Source of the DNA: Mycobacterium sp. AT1
GTDB lineage: Bacteria > Actinomycetota > Actinomycetes > Mycobacteriales > Mycobacteriaceae
NCBI RefSeq assembly: GCF_002043095.1
Contig: NZ_MVOC01000014.1
Span: 36,000-99,999, forward strand
Direction of reading: 5' to 3'
DNA length: 64,000 bases
Made by a program: the position numbers and the translations under genes. Below the pieces are notes generated by a model. The model was not told the origin of the DNA. It did no database searches and worked only from the letters and a program-made list of their open reading frames with translations. Within the stretch, counting starts at the first letter, position 1. Each line of letters opens with the position of its first letter. Below are positions 37,706-45,743 of the stretch, piece after piece.

Positions 37706-37951
37706 ATGTCTCTGAACCAGGTACACGGACTGCGCGTCAAGACCGCTGCCGCAGCGGCGGGCGGGCTCGCCGTCGTGGCGATGGGCCTCATCGGGGTGAT
37801 GGCCAGCGGCGCCCCCGACGCACGCGCGGACATGGGCGCGCCAACGCCGGCGATGAACGTGGGGGAGACGACGACGATCACCACTCCCGCCAAGGACATG
37901 CCCGCCAAGGCCGTGCCCGTGGTCAAGGCTGCGCGGTACGGGGCGAGCTAG
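37706..37951 (+). CDS. Very small secreted protein
   Basis: An 81-residue protein with a clear Sec signal peptide (VKTAAAAAGGLAVVAMGLIG, cleavage likely after ARA near residue 38). The mature peptide is only about 43 residues, rich in Thr, Pro and Lys (TTTITTPAKDMPAKAVPV). AAGGGAG lies 10 bases upstream of ATG 37706. I know no function. Its last 4 bases overlap the stop of the convergent hydrolase gene. Confidence 0.65.
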   Translation: MSLNQVHGLRVKTAAAAAGGLAVVAMGLIGVMASGAPDARADMGAPTPAMNVGETTTITTPAKDMPAKAVPVVKAARYGAS

Positions 37952-38856
37952 CGGGCGTTCTCGACCACCGCGTCGACCACGGGGCGCCACACGGGCTCGG
38001 GTAGATCATGGCCCATGCCGTCTACGACGATGAACCGTGCACCGTCGATGGCGCGAGCGAGGTTGCGGCCGTTGCGGATTCGCATCATCGGATCGTGAGA
38101 CCCGTGCACCACGACGGTCGGCGCGGTGATGCGACGGGTGAAGCGCAGCAGGCTTCCGGTGCCGAGAATCGCGTCGAACTGACGCAGGCCGCCCTGCTTG
38201 TAGTCGCTGCGCGCGGTCAGGGTCTCGACGCGATGCCGCAGCTGGTCGTCACTCGGCAAGAAGTTGGGGCCGTTGATCACCGCGATGTTGCGCATCTCCA
38301 CGGCGACCTTCGCGGCCCGCGGCGCGTCCTTGCCCGGCGCGTTGAGCGCCAGCCTGATCACCCGCCACGAGGGCAGCGCCGACAACGGCTTGCCGGAGCT
38401 GGTCATCAGCAGCGCCAATGAGCTGACCCGCTCGGGATGCATGCCGGCGAGGATCTGGGCGATCATGCCGCCCATCGACGCACCGACGACGTGGGCGGCG
38501 TCGACCCCGAGGTGGTCCAACAGACCCGTCGCGTCCTGCGCCATGTCGACCAAGGTGTACGGCACCGGACTGGGGCGGCCAAGGAGATAGCGCCCGATGC
38601 GCGGCACCACCGAACCCTCGGCACGCTGACCGCTCATCTTCGTCGACAGTCCGACGTCGCGGTGATCGAATCTGATGACGCGGTAGCCCCGCTTGACCAG
38701 CAGCTTGCAGAAGCCGTCCGGCCACATCGGCAGCTGCGCGCCGACGCCCATGATCAAGAGGACAGCCGGCGCCGTCCGTGGGCCGATGTCCTCGTAGTAC
38801 AGCTCGACTGGCGCGGAGGGGTCCCCGCAGACCGCTCGTCCTCTCCGTGCGCGCAT
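37948..38856 (-). CDS. Alpha/beta hydrolase, LipG paralogue
   Basis: A 302-residue alpha/beta hydrolase clearly paralogous to the LipG-like protein at 34765: LIMGVGAQLPMW, RFDHRDVGLS, GASMGGMIAQ (Ser127), LGTGSLLRF and DGMGHDLPEPVW (His) align along the whole length. Both likely act on lipid or acyl esters at the envelope. It starts at ATG 38856. A 12-bp hairpin separates it from the upstream lipoprotein gene, so it probably has its own promoter or depends on readthrough. Confidence 0.85.
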   Translation of the reverse strand: MRARRGRAVCGDPSAPVELYYEDIGPRTAPAVLLIMGVGAQLPMWPDGFCKLLVKRGYRVIRFDHRDVGLSTKMSGQRAEGSVVPRIGRYLLGRPSPVPYTLVDMAQDATGLLDHLGVDAAHVVGASMGGMIAQILAGMHPERVSSLALLMTSSGKPLSALPSWRVIRLALNAPGKDAPRAAKVAVEMRNIAVINGPNFLPSDDQLRHRVETLTARSDYKQGGLRQFDAILGTGSLLRFTRRITAPTVVVHGSHDPMMRIRNGRNLARAIDGARFIVVDGMGHDLPEPVWRPVVDAVVENAR

Positions 38857-38882
38857 CGTTCATTTCTACCGGGAGCGCACAA

Positions 38883-38916
38883 CGGGACTCGACGCCGCTG
38901 ACGACGTCGAGTCCCG
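38883..38916 (-). terminator. Terminator-like hairpin after lipoprotein gene
   Basis: CGGGACTCGACG (38883-38894) and CGTCGAGTCCCG (38905-38916) form a perfect 12-bp stem with a 10-base loop. It lies 19 bases after the stop of the minus-strand lipoprotein gene. There is no T-tract, which is common for mycobacterial terminators. Confidence 0.55.
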
Positions 38917-38934
38917 CTGGGTGGTGACTAGCGC

Positions 38935-39390
38935 TTATCCGGTGCCGGGGATCGGCGGGGTGCACACGCCGCCGGCGCAGGCCTGGGTGCCGTTGGGGCC
39001 CGCGCCCGCACTGGCTCCTGGCACGGCCGCCGTCGCACCGCCCGGGCCGGCACCCGCGCCGCCGCCGGGCACACTCGCCGTCGCGCCACCGGGTCCCGCA
39101 CCTGCGCCGGTGTCGGAGCCGGGAACGCTGGCCGTCGCGCCACCTTCACCTGCACCCGCACCCGGCGCACCCGATTCCGTGCCGGACGGCGCGGGGGCCA
39201 TCGTCGACTCGGACGGTGCCGTGGTCATGGTCGTGGTGGTCGTCGTCTCGGTGCTGGTGGACTCGGAGGTGCTGCTCGAATCGGAACCGCTGCCGCTGTC
39301 ACCGCACGCCACGGTGAGCGTGCCCACCGCGAATGCCGCGGCGATACCTGTCGCGACTCGGAAACGAACGGATCTGCGATCGGCGATCAT
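38935..39390 (-). CDS. Lipoprotein with Gly/Ala/Pro repeat tail
   Basis: A 151-residue putative lipoprotein: a signal peptide and lipobox TVAC with Cys29, then a Ser/Thr-rich stretch (residues 32-65). Three near-identical repeats of about 16-18 residues follow, built on GAGAGPGGATASVPG, and the end is CAGGVCTPPIPGTG with two Cys. The low-complexity middle probably spans the cell wall. Function is unknown. Repeats of this kind expand and contract easily between strains. Confidence 0.75.
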   Translation of the reverse strand: MIADRRSVRFRVATGIAAAFAVGTLTVACGDSGSGSDSSSTSESTSTETTTTTTMTTAPSESTMAPAPSGTESGAPGAGAGEGGATASVPGSDTGAGAGPGGATASVPGGGAGAGPGGATAAVPGASAGAGPNGTQACAGGVCTPPIPGTG

Positions 39391-39465
39391 GGGTGCTCTC
39401 GATTCTGTGTAGATGACGTCTCCTCAATGAGGACTTGAGGGCCTGTTACCCGCCAACGCGCGAAG

Positions 39466-40077
39466 TCAATCGAGATCGTTTGAGTTTGCCGGCGTGAACG
39501 GCTTGAGCCAGTCGGTCTCCGGCCACCCTTCGAGGCCTGCCAACAGCTCGTACATCGTGGCGCCGTCGATGCTCTCCCTGATGACGTCGCCCTGACCGGC
39601 GTGCCGGGCCAACTCCTCGATCATGTGGAACATCACCCACCGCACCGACCACGCGTCGACGTCCTTGGGGAACCACGGCGCATCTCGGGGTACGGGCACC
39701 GCGGCGTCCAAGTCGGCCGTCTCGACGAGGCGCAACGTCTCGGCGCTCTGCGCCGTGAACGCCTCGAGCAGCGACGCCAGCGTCTCGTCCGACCGCATCG
39801 TGAATTCGTCGGCGTACTCCGCCTGGCGCTCCTCCATCGGGCGCTCGTCGGCCGGTGGCGGTTCGGGTGCCGCGGCGACGCGCGCCATCCAACTGCGCTG
39901 ACAGCCGGTGGCGTGCTTGATGAGCGCGCCCACCGACAGGGCGCTGACCGATGGCGTCGACCGCGCCTGGTCGTCGGTCAAGCCGAACGCCATCGCGTGA
40001 AAGGCGTACTGCTGCTGAAACAGGTAGTCGCGCAACGCTTGACGTTCGTCGGCAACGGGACCGGGCATCGCGGGCAT
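39466..40077 (-). CDS. DinB-fold protein (DUF664-type metalloenzyme)
   Basis: A 203-residue DinB/YfiT-fold protein with a four-helix bundle and three His ligands placed as in the family (LIKHATGC, MFHMIEELARHAGQGD). Actinobacterial members include mycothiol- or bacillithiol-dependent transferases, so a thiol S-transferase role is possible. ATG 40077 follows the previous stop by two bases and has AAGGAG upstream. It is the second gene of a two-gene DinB operon divergent from the epoxide hydrolase. Confidence 0.85.
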   Translation of the reverse strand: MPAMPGPVADERQALRDYLFQQQYAFHAMAFGLTDDQARSTPSVSALSVGALIKHATGCQRSWMARVAAAPEPPPADERPMEERQAEYADEFTMRSDETLASLLEAFTAQSAETLRLVETADLDAAVPVPRDAPWFPKDVDAWSVRWVMFHMIEELARHAGQGDVIRESIDGATMYELLAGLEGWPETDWLKPFTPANSNDLD

Positions 40078-40079
40078 GG

Positions 40080-40604
40080 TCAGTTCTCCTTCGTGGTGGT
40101 GTGGACGTACAGATCTCGGAGTAGTGCAATCTCGGCGCCGTGGTGGATGACTTCGCGGTTGATGTGCAGGATCAGGTCGAACATCGGGCGGTCCGCCCAG
40201 GGGCCTTCGGCGGGGCCGATCGGCTTCTCGAGGTCGGCGGTCGTCACGGTGCGGACACCGGCGGTCCAGTTGGCGTAGGCGTCGTCGAGCTGGCTCAGTG
40301 CGTCCGCCGCGGTGGTCGCGTAGCTCCACGTCTCGTAGTCCGCGGGCGGACCGCCGAAGTGGGAGTGAGCCCGAACCGCGAGGACGCCGACGATGACGTG
40401 GGCCAACCGCCACGCGATGGTGGTGACGGGCTCGGGTTGCGGCGGCGGGTAGGCGAAGTCGACGCTGCCACCCGCGTGGACGGTCCAGCAGTCGGGCACC
40501 GGCTGCCAGAAGTACTCGGCGTCGGTGAGGCCGTCGAACCGGGGGCGGAGCTGGTGTTCCCAGTGCCAGTCGAGTTGCTCCGAGAGCTGGGCTGCGAGGT
40601 TCAT
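40080..40604 (-). CDS. DinB-fold protein
   Basis: A 174-residue DinB-superfamily protein with the metal-site His residues in WRLAHVIVGV and LHINREVIHHGAEI. It is related in fold to its downstream partner but distinct in sequence. It starts at ATG 40604, 64 bases from the epoxide-hydrolase start on the other strand. A palindromic element in that gap (40624-40647) is shared with the WYL-regulator promoter. Function may be mycothiol-dependent detoxification; this is inference from family. Confidence 0.82.
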   Translation of the reverse strand: MNLAAQLSEQLDWHWEHQLRPRFDGLTDAEYFWQPVPDCWTVHAGGSVDFAYPPPQPEPVTTIAWRLAHVIVGVLAVRAHSHFGGPPADYETWSYATTAADALSQLDDAYANWTAGVRTVTTADLEKPIGPAEGPWADRPMFDLILHINREVIHHGAEIALLRDLYVHTTTKEN

Positions 40605-40623
40605 GGGTTTACTCTCGCAGCTC

Positions 40624-40647
40624 CATAGGACTGTTTCGGTCCTAAGA
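40624..40647. promoter_or_regulatory. Shared 24-nt palindromic element, copy A
   Basis: An imperfect palindrome with AGGAC (40627-40631) and GTCCT (40639-40643) arms, and the right part GTTTCGGTCCTAAGA. It matches the element at 50631-50654 at 22 of 24 positions. It lies in the 64-base gap between the divergent DinB and epoxide-hydrolase genes. I infer an operator for the WYL regulator encoded at 50673. Confidence 0.65.
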
Positions 40648-40668
40648 GGATGGGCTACTCATGACGAC

Positions 40669-41781
40669 ATGACCAACCCGGAGCATGCACCACGCGCCGT
40701 AGCACAACCCGTACTCGACGATCTGCGAGCCAGAGTCCTGGCATATCGGCGGATCGACCTGCCCTCGGGATTCGGTTGGGAACGGGGAGTCGACGGCGAC
40801 TACCTCGCCAGCCTGATCGACTATTGGGGCACGTCCTATGACTGGCGCGATCACGAACATCGGATTCGTTCACTGCCGTGGACGCTCACCGGACGTGACG
40901 CCGACGTTCCGATTCGGGCGATCCACCAGCGCGCCGACAACCCCGAGGCCACCGCGGTGCTCCTCCTGCACGGATGGCCGGACTCGGTGCTGCGGTTTCA
41001 GAAGGTCCTGCCACTGCTGTCCGACGTCCACGTGGTGGTGCCGGCGCTTCCTGGCTATCCGTTCGCCGCGCCAACCATTCGGCGCGGACGGAACGCGGCG
41101 GAGTCGGCCGAGGCGATCGCGACGGCGATGGCCGAACTCGGCTACGACCGGTACGTCGTCAGCGCGGGAGACGTAGGCACCGACGTCGCAGAAGTACTCA
41201 CCGCTCGTCACGGAGATCGCGTCGCCGCGCTGCACCTCACCGACGTGTCGCAGAACCGGTACTTGGTGAACCCGCCCACCGACGTGTCCGAGGCCGAGCA
41301 GGCCTACATGCAGCACGGGCACCGCTGGCAGGACACCGAGGGCGCCTACATGCACCTTCAGGGAACGAAGCCGCACACCGTGGCCGTGGCGCTCGGTGAC
41401 TCCCCTGCGGGGTTGGCCGCCTGGATACTGGAGAAGCTGCGCAGCTGGACTGACTGCGACGGCGACGTCGAATCGATCTTCACCCGCGACGAACTGCTCA
41501 CCTGGATTACGTCCTACTGGGTGAGCGGCGCGATCGGCACGTCGTTCACGCCCTACGTCGAGGGCGGTCTCAACCCTCGCGAATTCATCGACGTCCCTAC
41601 GGTGTTCACGATCTTCCCGAAGGATCTCGTCAACGCCCCGGAGGAGTTCGCGGCACGGTTCTTCAACGTGGGGTCCTTCGTCGAGATGGCCAGCGGCGGG
41701 CACTTCGCGGCGTGGGAATGCCCCGACGATTACGTCCAAGGCGTTCGCACCGCCCTCGACCTCGCGGATCGGCCGCAGTAG
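40669..41781 (+). CDS. Epoxide hydrolase (EHN-type alpha/beta hydrolase)
   Basis: A 370-residue epoxide hydrolase. An N-terminal EHN domain (about 10-85) is followed by an alpha/beta hydrolase with oxyanion motif LLHGWPDS, nucleophile Asp168 in SAGDVGTD, and the C-terminal GGHFAAWECPD with the catalytic His. It opens epoxides to diols. ATG 40669 is chosen because the protein family begins there and AGAGGA lies upstream; the in-frame region further upstream overlaps the divergent gene. Possible partner of the DinB proteins in detoxification, as their promoters share one element. Confidence 0.88.
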   Translation: MTNPEHAPRAVAQPVLDDLRARVLAYRRIDLPSGFGWERGVDGDYLASLIDYWGTSYDWRDHEHRIRSLPWTLTGRDADVPIRAIHQRADNPEATAVLLLHGWPDSVLRFQKVLPLLSDVHVVVPALPGYPFAAPTIRRGRNAAESAEAIATAMAELGYDRYVVSAGDVGTDVAEVLTARHGDRVAALHLTDVSQNRYLVNPPTDVSEAEQAYMQHGHRWQDTEGAYMHLQGTKPHTVAVALGDSPAGLAAWILEKLRSWTDCDGDVESIFTRDELLTWITSYWVSGAIGTSFTPYVEGGLNPREFIDVPTVFTIFPKDLVNAPEEFAARFFNVGSFVEMASGGHFAAWECPDDYVQGVRTALDLADRPQ

Positions 41782-41870
41782 CGGACGCGCAGCTCTACGC
41801 CTGGCCCTCCTCGGCGTCGGCGCCGTGATGATCAGCGGCACGGGACACCCACCGTTCTGGCCCTGACGGC

Positions 41871-42719
41871 CTACGGAAGGCCGACGGCGTCGGCCAGGCG
41901 GGAGACCTCGGCGAGGTCGTCGGTGCCGGGGATGAAGACGATCTCGTCGACGTCGAGCTGCGTGTACTGATCGATCAGATCTCTGACCGTTGAGCGCGAC
42001 GTGCAGACGACGACACTGCTGGCGATGTGGTCGGGCGCCACCTGGTAGAAGTGTCTGACGTTCGCCAAGCCGGCGTCAGCGTCGGTCAAGGAAAAGTATG
42101 CCAGCACAACCAGTTTGGGCTTACCGGGACGGCCCGCTTCGCGCCAGGCCCGCCTCGCCTCGGCAAAGGCGGGTGCCGTCATGGTCGCCGGCAGCGCACC
42201 GCCGACGTAACCGTCGCCCCAACGCACCATCCGGGGCATGGTGCGCGTGGAGTATCCACCGATCAGCACGGGAACTTGGCGCGTGCCAACGGGGACAACG
42301 GGATCCGATCCCTTTGCGCTCCACGTGTCGCGGTAGGTGTCGAGGTCGGAGTCCAATCGCCTGCCGCGCCCGGCAAGACCCAGTCCGGGCGTGACGAATT
42401 CTTCTTCGCGTGAGCCCACGCCGACGCCGAGGGTGAGTCGGCCGCCCGACACGCCGTCGATGCCGGCGATCTCCTTCGCCAGCAATGCGGCGGGCCAGGT
42501 CGGGGTGAGCAGAACCGCGGTCAGGAGTTTGATCGTCGTCGTCGCGCCGGCGGCGGCCGCGAGCGCGACCGTGTCCATCACTCCGGGGTACGCGTACCGC
42601 CCGGTGGTGGCGAGCGTCGCGAATCCGGCGCGTTCGGCGTCGGCGGCCCAGCGCGGAATGACCGACGCGGTGACGTTGCGTACCTGGTTGGGGAGTCCGA
42701 TGCCGATGTCCACGAGCAC
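41871..42719 (-). CDS. LLM-class flavin/F420-dependent oxidoreductase
   Basis: A 282-residue luciferase-like monooxygenase-family protein: VDIGIGLPNQ at the start, ATTGRYAYPGVMDTVALAAAA, GGRLTLGVGVGSREEEF (cofactor loop) and VPVLIGGYSTRTM. Mycobacteria have many such enzymes, using F420 or FMN. The substrate is unknown. The start is GTG 42719, or GTG 42713, which has better spacing to an AGGA. It is divergent from a MarR gene with two matching palindromes between or near them, so it is likely the MarR target. Confidence 0.85.
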   Translation of the reverse strand: MLVDIGIGLPNQVRNVTASVIPRWAADAERAGFATLATTGRYAYPGVMDTVALAAAAGATTTIKLLTAVLLTPTWPAALLAKEIAGIDGVSGGRLTLGVGVGSREEEFVTPGLGLAGRGRRLDSDLDTYRDTWSAKGSDPVVPVGTRQVPVLIGGYSTRTMPRMVRWGDGYVGGALPATMTAPAFAEARRAWREAGRPGKPKLVVLAYFSLTDADAGLANVRHFYQVAPDHIASSVVVCTSRSTVRDLIDQYTQLDVDEIVFIPGTDDLAEVSRLADAVGLP

Positions 42720-42768
42720 GTCCTGTTCACGTTCTGTCGGCGGGGTTCGCCATCTTCGGGGTCACATA

Positions 42769-42784
42769 TGACAGCATGTTGTCA
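42769..42784. promoter_or_regulatory. MarR-type operator, upstream copy
   Basis: TGACAGCATGTTGTCA is a 16-base palindrome with one mismatched pair. It abuts the first possible start codon of the MarR gene and lies about 50 bases before the LLM gene start. The same sequence recurs 36 bases away. Confidence 0.65.
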
Positions 42785-43281
42785 TGACGGACTATAGCGT
42801 CACACGACAGCATGCTGTCAAGTCTGAAGAGCCGCGGTGCGTGGCCTTCGCCGAACTCATCGATCAAATCGGCAAGCTGGCGACCGTCGTCGAGGCCATC
42901 GGCAACGGACTCGCGCGGCCCAGCGGCCAAAGCCTGGCCCGCTGGCAGGTTCTCGCGGCCGTCGACGTCGAGGCTGCCCCGGTGTCGGGCATCGCGGAAC
43001 AACTCGGGCACAGCCGGCAAAGCGTGCAGCGCATAGCCGACCTCCTCGTCGAGGATGGACTGGCTCTCTACCGTCCCAATCCGGCGCACAAAAGGGCGAA
43101 GATGCTCGAGATCACGCCCGCCGGACTCACGGCACTGCATCGGATGCGGGCGTTGTTCGACCAACTCGCCCAGCGGACGAGCGCAGGGCTGGAACCCGAG
43201 CACCTCGAGCGCACCCGCCACACCCTCGACGAACTTCGTCGTCGTCTCGAGGCGGAGCTGCCCCATCTGCCCGAAAGTTGA
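42784..43281 (+). CDS. MarR-family transcriptional regulator
   Basis: A 165-residue (or shorter) MarR-type winged-helix protein. ARWQVLAAVDVEAAPVSGIAEQLGHSRQSVQRIADLLVEDGLAL contains the recognition helix, followed by the wing (RPNPAHKRAKMLEITPAG) and dimerisation helices. ATG 42784 is the first in-frame start, but the first 19 codons contain a perfect operator-like palindrome. GTG 42841 (VAFAELIDQIGKL) would start just at the conserved part and may be the true start. It probably represses itself and the divergent LLM gene. Confidence 0.87.
   Translation: MTDYSVTRQHAVKSEEPRCVAFAELIDQIGKLATVVEAIGNGLARPSGQSLARWQVLAAVDVEAAPVSGIAEQLGHSRQSVQRIADLLVEDGLALYRPNPAHKRAKMLEITPAGLTALHRMRALFDQLAQRTSAGLEPEHLERTRHTLDELRRRLEAELPHLPES
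42806..42819. promoter_or_regulatory. MarR-type operator, second copy
   Basis: GACAGCATGCTGTC is a perfect 14-base palindrome and repeats the core of the site at 42769-42784 (36 bases centre to centre). It lies inside the 5' end of the MarR frame if the ATG at 42784 is used. Confidence 0.65.
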
Positions 43282-43312
43282 GCAGCGGCGCCGGGCTGCC
43301 ACGCGACCCGCG

Positions 43313-43888
43313 TCAGCGGTCGAGTCCAGCTGTCACAGCGCCCACTTCGCGAACGACGTCCATCACGATGGCCTCGAACGAGCGTCGTTCGCCCTCGGCG
43401 ATCCAGTGTGCGAACGCGATGCCGAACGCCATCACGGCGAGTTGGGCCGCCACGTCCGCCGTCATGTCGTCGACGCCGCAGTCCCGGAGGGCGCCGCCGA
43501 GGGCGCGCCCGAGCCCGACGAGTTTGAGTGCCTCCCGCTCCTGGAGGGCGGGGTTGGCGTCGATGACGGACTGGCGCAGGCGAGAGTGCGACCGGCGCTC
43601 GTCGTCGAAGAAGCTCGCGGATGACCGTAATGCGCTGACCGCCAAGTCGATTGGCGATGCATCGGGGGGCGCGTCATGCAGTCCGGCCAGGAAGGCGTCG
43701 GTCAGGGCCTGCTGGCCGTGGAAGAGCACCTCGCGCTTGTCGGTGAAGTGACGGAAGAAGGTGCGCTCGGTGAGGCCGACGGCCTGGGCAATCTCGGTGG
43801 CGGTCGTCTGTTCGTAGCCGCGGGCGGCGAACAGTTCGAGGGCGGCGTCCTGAAGCCGCTCGCGAGTTCCCGGCTCCCACCTGACCAT
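43313..43888 (-). CDS. TetR-family transcriptional regulator
   Basis: A 191-residue TetR protein. The N-terminal DNA-binding domain is RLQDAALELFAARGYEQTTATEIAQAVGLTERTFFRHFTDKREVLF (residues 10-55), and the C-terminal helical ligand domain belongs to a common actinobacterial type. It is divergent from the NAD-binding epimerase-like gene; two related palindromic sites lie in the 86-base gap. It likely represses both. Confidence 0.9.
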   Translation of the reverse strand: MVRWEPGTRERLQDAALELFAARGYEQTTATEIAQAVGLTERTFFRHFTDKREVLFHGQQALTDAFLAGLHDAPPDASPIDLAVSALRSSASFFDDERRSHSRLRQSVIDANPALQEREALKLVGLGRALGGALRDCGVDDMTADVAAQLAVMAFGIAFAHWIAEGERRSFEAIVMDVVREVGAVTAGLDR

Positions 43889-43905
43889 GGGGGCAGTCTA
43901 GGTGA

Positions 43906-43954
43906 TGACAGGAACTGACTTCACGTGTACGGTCGGCCATGTCAGCAACTGACA
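43906..43954. promoter_or_regulatory. Two TetR-type operator candidates
   Basis: TGTCAGCAACTGACA (43940-43954) is a perfect inverted repeat with a 3-base centre. TGACAGGAACTGACT (43906-43920) is a related, weaker version 34 bases away. Both lie between the divergent TetR and SDR genes; the first ends 20 bases before the SDR start codon. Confidence 0.6.
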
Positions 43955-43974
43955 TCAATTGAGGAGAATTCACC

Positions 43975-44874
43975 GTGCACGTCTTCATCACCGGAGCCTC
44001 GGGCTGGATCGGCAGCGCCGTCGTCGACGAACTGCTGACCGCTGGCCACTCCGTCAGCGGACTGGCCCGCTCCGACGCGTCCGCCGCCGCACTCGAGGGC
44101 AAGGGGGTCGCGGTCCGCCGCGGCGACCTCGACGATCTGGACGCCATTCGTTCCGGGGCCCAGGAGGCCGACGCCGTCATCCACCTCGCCAACAAGCACG
44201 ACTGGTCGGACATGGCGGGAACCAACGCCGCCGAACGAGCCACCACCCAGACCGTCGGAGATGCGCTCGTCGACACCGGCAAGCCGTTCCTCCTGGCGTC
44301 GGGGCTCGCCGGTCTGACCGACGGGCGGGCGGCGACCGAGGACGACGCGTCCCCGTTCCACGGCGCCGAGGCGCCGCGCGGGGGGAGCGAGAACCTGCTG
44401 CTCGACTTCGCCGACCGCGGAGTGCGATCGGTGGCGCTGCGTTTCTCACCCACCACGCACGGCACCGGCGACCATGGATTCATCGCCACCCTGTGCCAGG
44501 TCGCCCGCGAGCGAGGCGTGTCCGGGTACCCGGGCGAGGGGCTCAACCGCTGGGCCGCCGTGCACGTCGCCGACGCCGCACGCATGGTGGTCCTTGGCCT
44601 CGAGAAGGCGCCCGCCGGCTCACGTCTGCACGCCGTCGCCGAAGAGGGGATCCCCACCCGGATGATCGCCGAAGCGATCGGCCGCGCGTTCGACGTGCCC
44701 GTCGCGGCCATCCCGGCCGATCGCGTCCAGGAGCACTTCGGCTGGATCGGCGGGTTCTTCAGTGGTGACATGGCCGGCAGTAGCCTTGCGACGCAACGAC
44801 TCCTGGGTTGGACTCCCACTGGACCGACCCTGGTCGACGACATCGACGGTGGCGCGTATGGGCGGGCATCGTGA
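43975..44874 (+). CDS. NAD(P)-dependent atypical SDR / epimerase-like protein
   Basis: A 299-residue extended SDR starting MHVFITGASGWIGSAVV with the TGASGWIG cofactor loop. The rest has VIHLANKHDW and the family's RFSPTTHGTGDHGF. The classical Tyr-x3-Lys is not obvious (ASGLAGLTDG takes its place), which is usual in the atypical SDR group annotated as NAD-dependent epimerase/dehydratase. GTG 43975 has a GAGGAG ribosome-binding site. It is probably controlled by the divergent TetR; the substrate is unknown. Confidence 0.85.
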   Translation: MHVFITGASGWIGSAVVDELLTAGHSVSGLARSDASAAALEGKGVAVRRGDLDDLDAIRSGAQEADAVIHLANKHDWSDMAGTNAAERATTQTVGDALVDTGKPFLLASGLAGLTDGRAATEDDASPFHGAEAPRGGSENLLLDFADRGVRSVALRFSPTTHGTGDHGFIATLCQVARERGVSGYPGEGLNRWAAVHVADAARMVVLGLEKAPAGSRLHAVAEEGIPTRMIAEAIGRAFDVPVAAIPADRVQEHFGWIGGFFSGDMAGSSLATQRLLGWTPTGPTLVDDIDGGAYGRAS

Positions 44875-45041
44875 CCACCACCAGCGCTGCCCCGGTGCGG
44901 TCGAAGACCCTCGCGCACTGCTGAAGCCGGGTGGTGCCTGGTCTGCGCGAATCTCGCTCTCAGTCGTGGTGCTGAAAAGCGAACAGTCGGCACCGAATTC
45001 GTGCGTGGCTCGCCGGTGCCGGAAGCTGACGGCGCCGTTCT

Positions 45042-45117
45042 GGGCGGGGACCCACCCTCGAAGTCTCTATCACCGGCGATATCAGTGCTCGAGTGATATC
45101 GCCGGTGATAGAGACTT
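45042..45117. repeat. Long palindromic repeat, copy 1
   Basis: A perfect 24-bp inverted repeat (45061-45084 and 45094-45117; left arm begins AAGTCTCTATCACCGGCGAT) around a 9-base loop. It is preceded by a GGCGGGGACCC stretch. Copy 2, at 45668-45743, shares the upstream stretch and almost all of the palindrome. No transposase is nearby. Confidence 0.85.
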
Positions 45118-45179
45118 CCAGACCGGGTGGTGCCCGACACCTGGGGACGAGGAGTCGACGACGGCGGCCGCCCCACACC

Positions 45180-45628
45180 CCGAAGCGCTCGGGCACCGCA
45201 TTCCGGCTCGACCTGAAGGCACTGTGGGAGGCCATCGTTGCCGAGGGACGCACGGTCGGCGCCCGCGCGCGAGTCGACTTCCTCGAGCAGTCCACGTTGA
45301 TGGTGTGGGAGGCGGTGGAGGCCAACACCGGGGAGGTCGTCCGCGGGTACCGGATCGCGCAGGAGAGTCTGAACGACATTCGTTCGGCTGCGTGGAACCA
45401 GCTGTTGCTCGACGGGGTCCGCACATGTGCACCGCCGTCGACGTCGTGGCCGCGGCAAGTGATGAACTTTCGGATGGATTGCACGCCAACGTCTTCGGAC
45501 CTCTTCAACGGTTGACCGAACACGAGCGCGGTAGCGTGTTGGAATCTGTTGGTGACCTGGTCGAGCACGGTGGAACGATCGCCTTCGCGATCGAGGCGCG
45601 TCGTCAGGCCAGAACTTCGTCGGGGTAG
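45180..45628 (+). pseudogene. Broken gene between the two palindromes
   Basis: Protein-like sequence in one frame (KALWEAIVAEGRTVGARARV, then VWEAVEANTGEVVRGYRIAQ) runs to about 45420. It seems to continue in another frame (VAAASDELSDGLHANVFGPL, then VLESVGDLVEHGGTIAFAIE) to a TAG at 45626-45628. The most likely reading is one ancestral gene with a frameshift near 45420; two overlapping short genes are possible. I do not recognise the family. Confidence 0.45.
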
Positions 45629-45667
45629 CGATATGCCTTCACCGACGACTCGACGGTCGCAGGTTCC

Positions 45668-45743
45668 GGGCGGGGACCCGCTCTCGAAGTCTCTATCACC
45701 GGCGATATCAGTGCGCGGGTGATATCGCCGGTGATAACGACTT
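45668..45743. repeat. Long palindromic repeat, copy 2
   Basis: Left arm 45687-45710 is identical to that of copy 1. The loop differs by two or three bases, and the right arm (45720-45743) has two mismatches. The GGGCGGGGACCC lead-in is shared. Copies 1 and 2 are direct repeats of a palindrome about 630 bases apart. Confidence 0.85.

Noticed and set aside
45061..45117. Palindrome copy 1 as a simple intrinsic terminator
   Set aside because: The stem is much longer than needed, there is no T-tract, it is duplicated with its flank, and no intact gene ends just before it.
43674..45458. A 594-codon minus-strand frame over the TetR/SDR region
   Set aside because: It runs through the divergent promoter, is antisense to the SDR gene and includes the palindrome; low-complexity Ser/Arg/Pro composition.
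45061..45743. The two palindromes as a CRISPR array
   Set aside because: Only two copies, 630 bases apart, each a long palindrome with no regular spacers and no cas genes.
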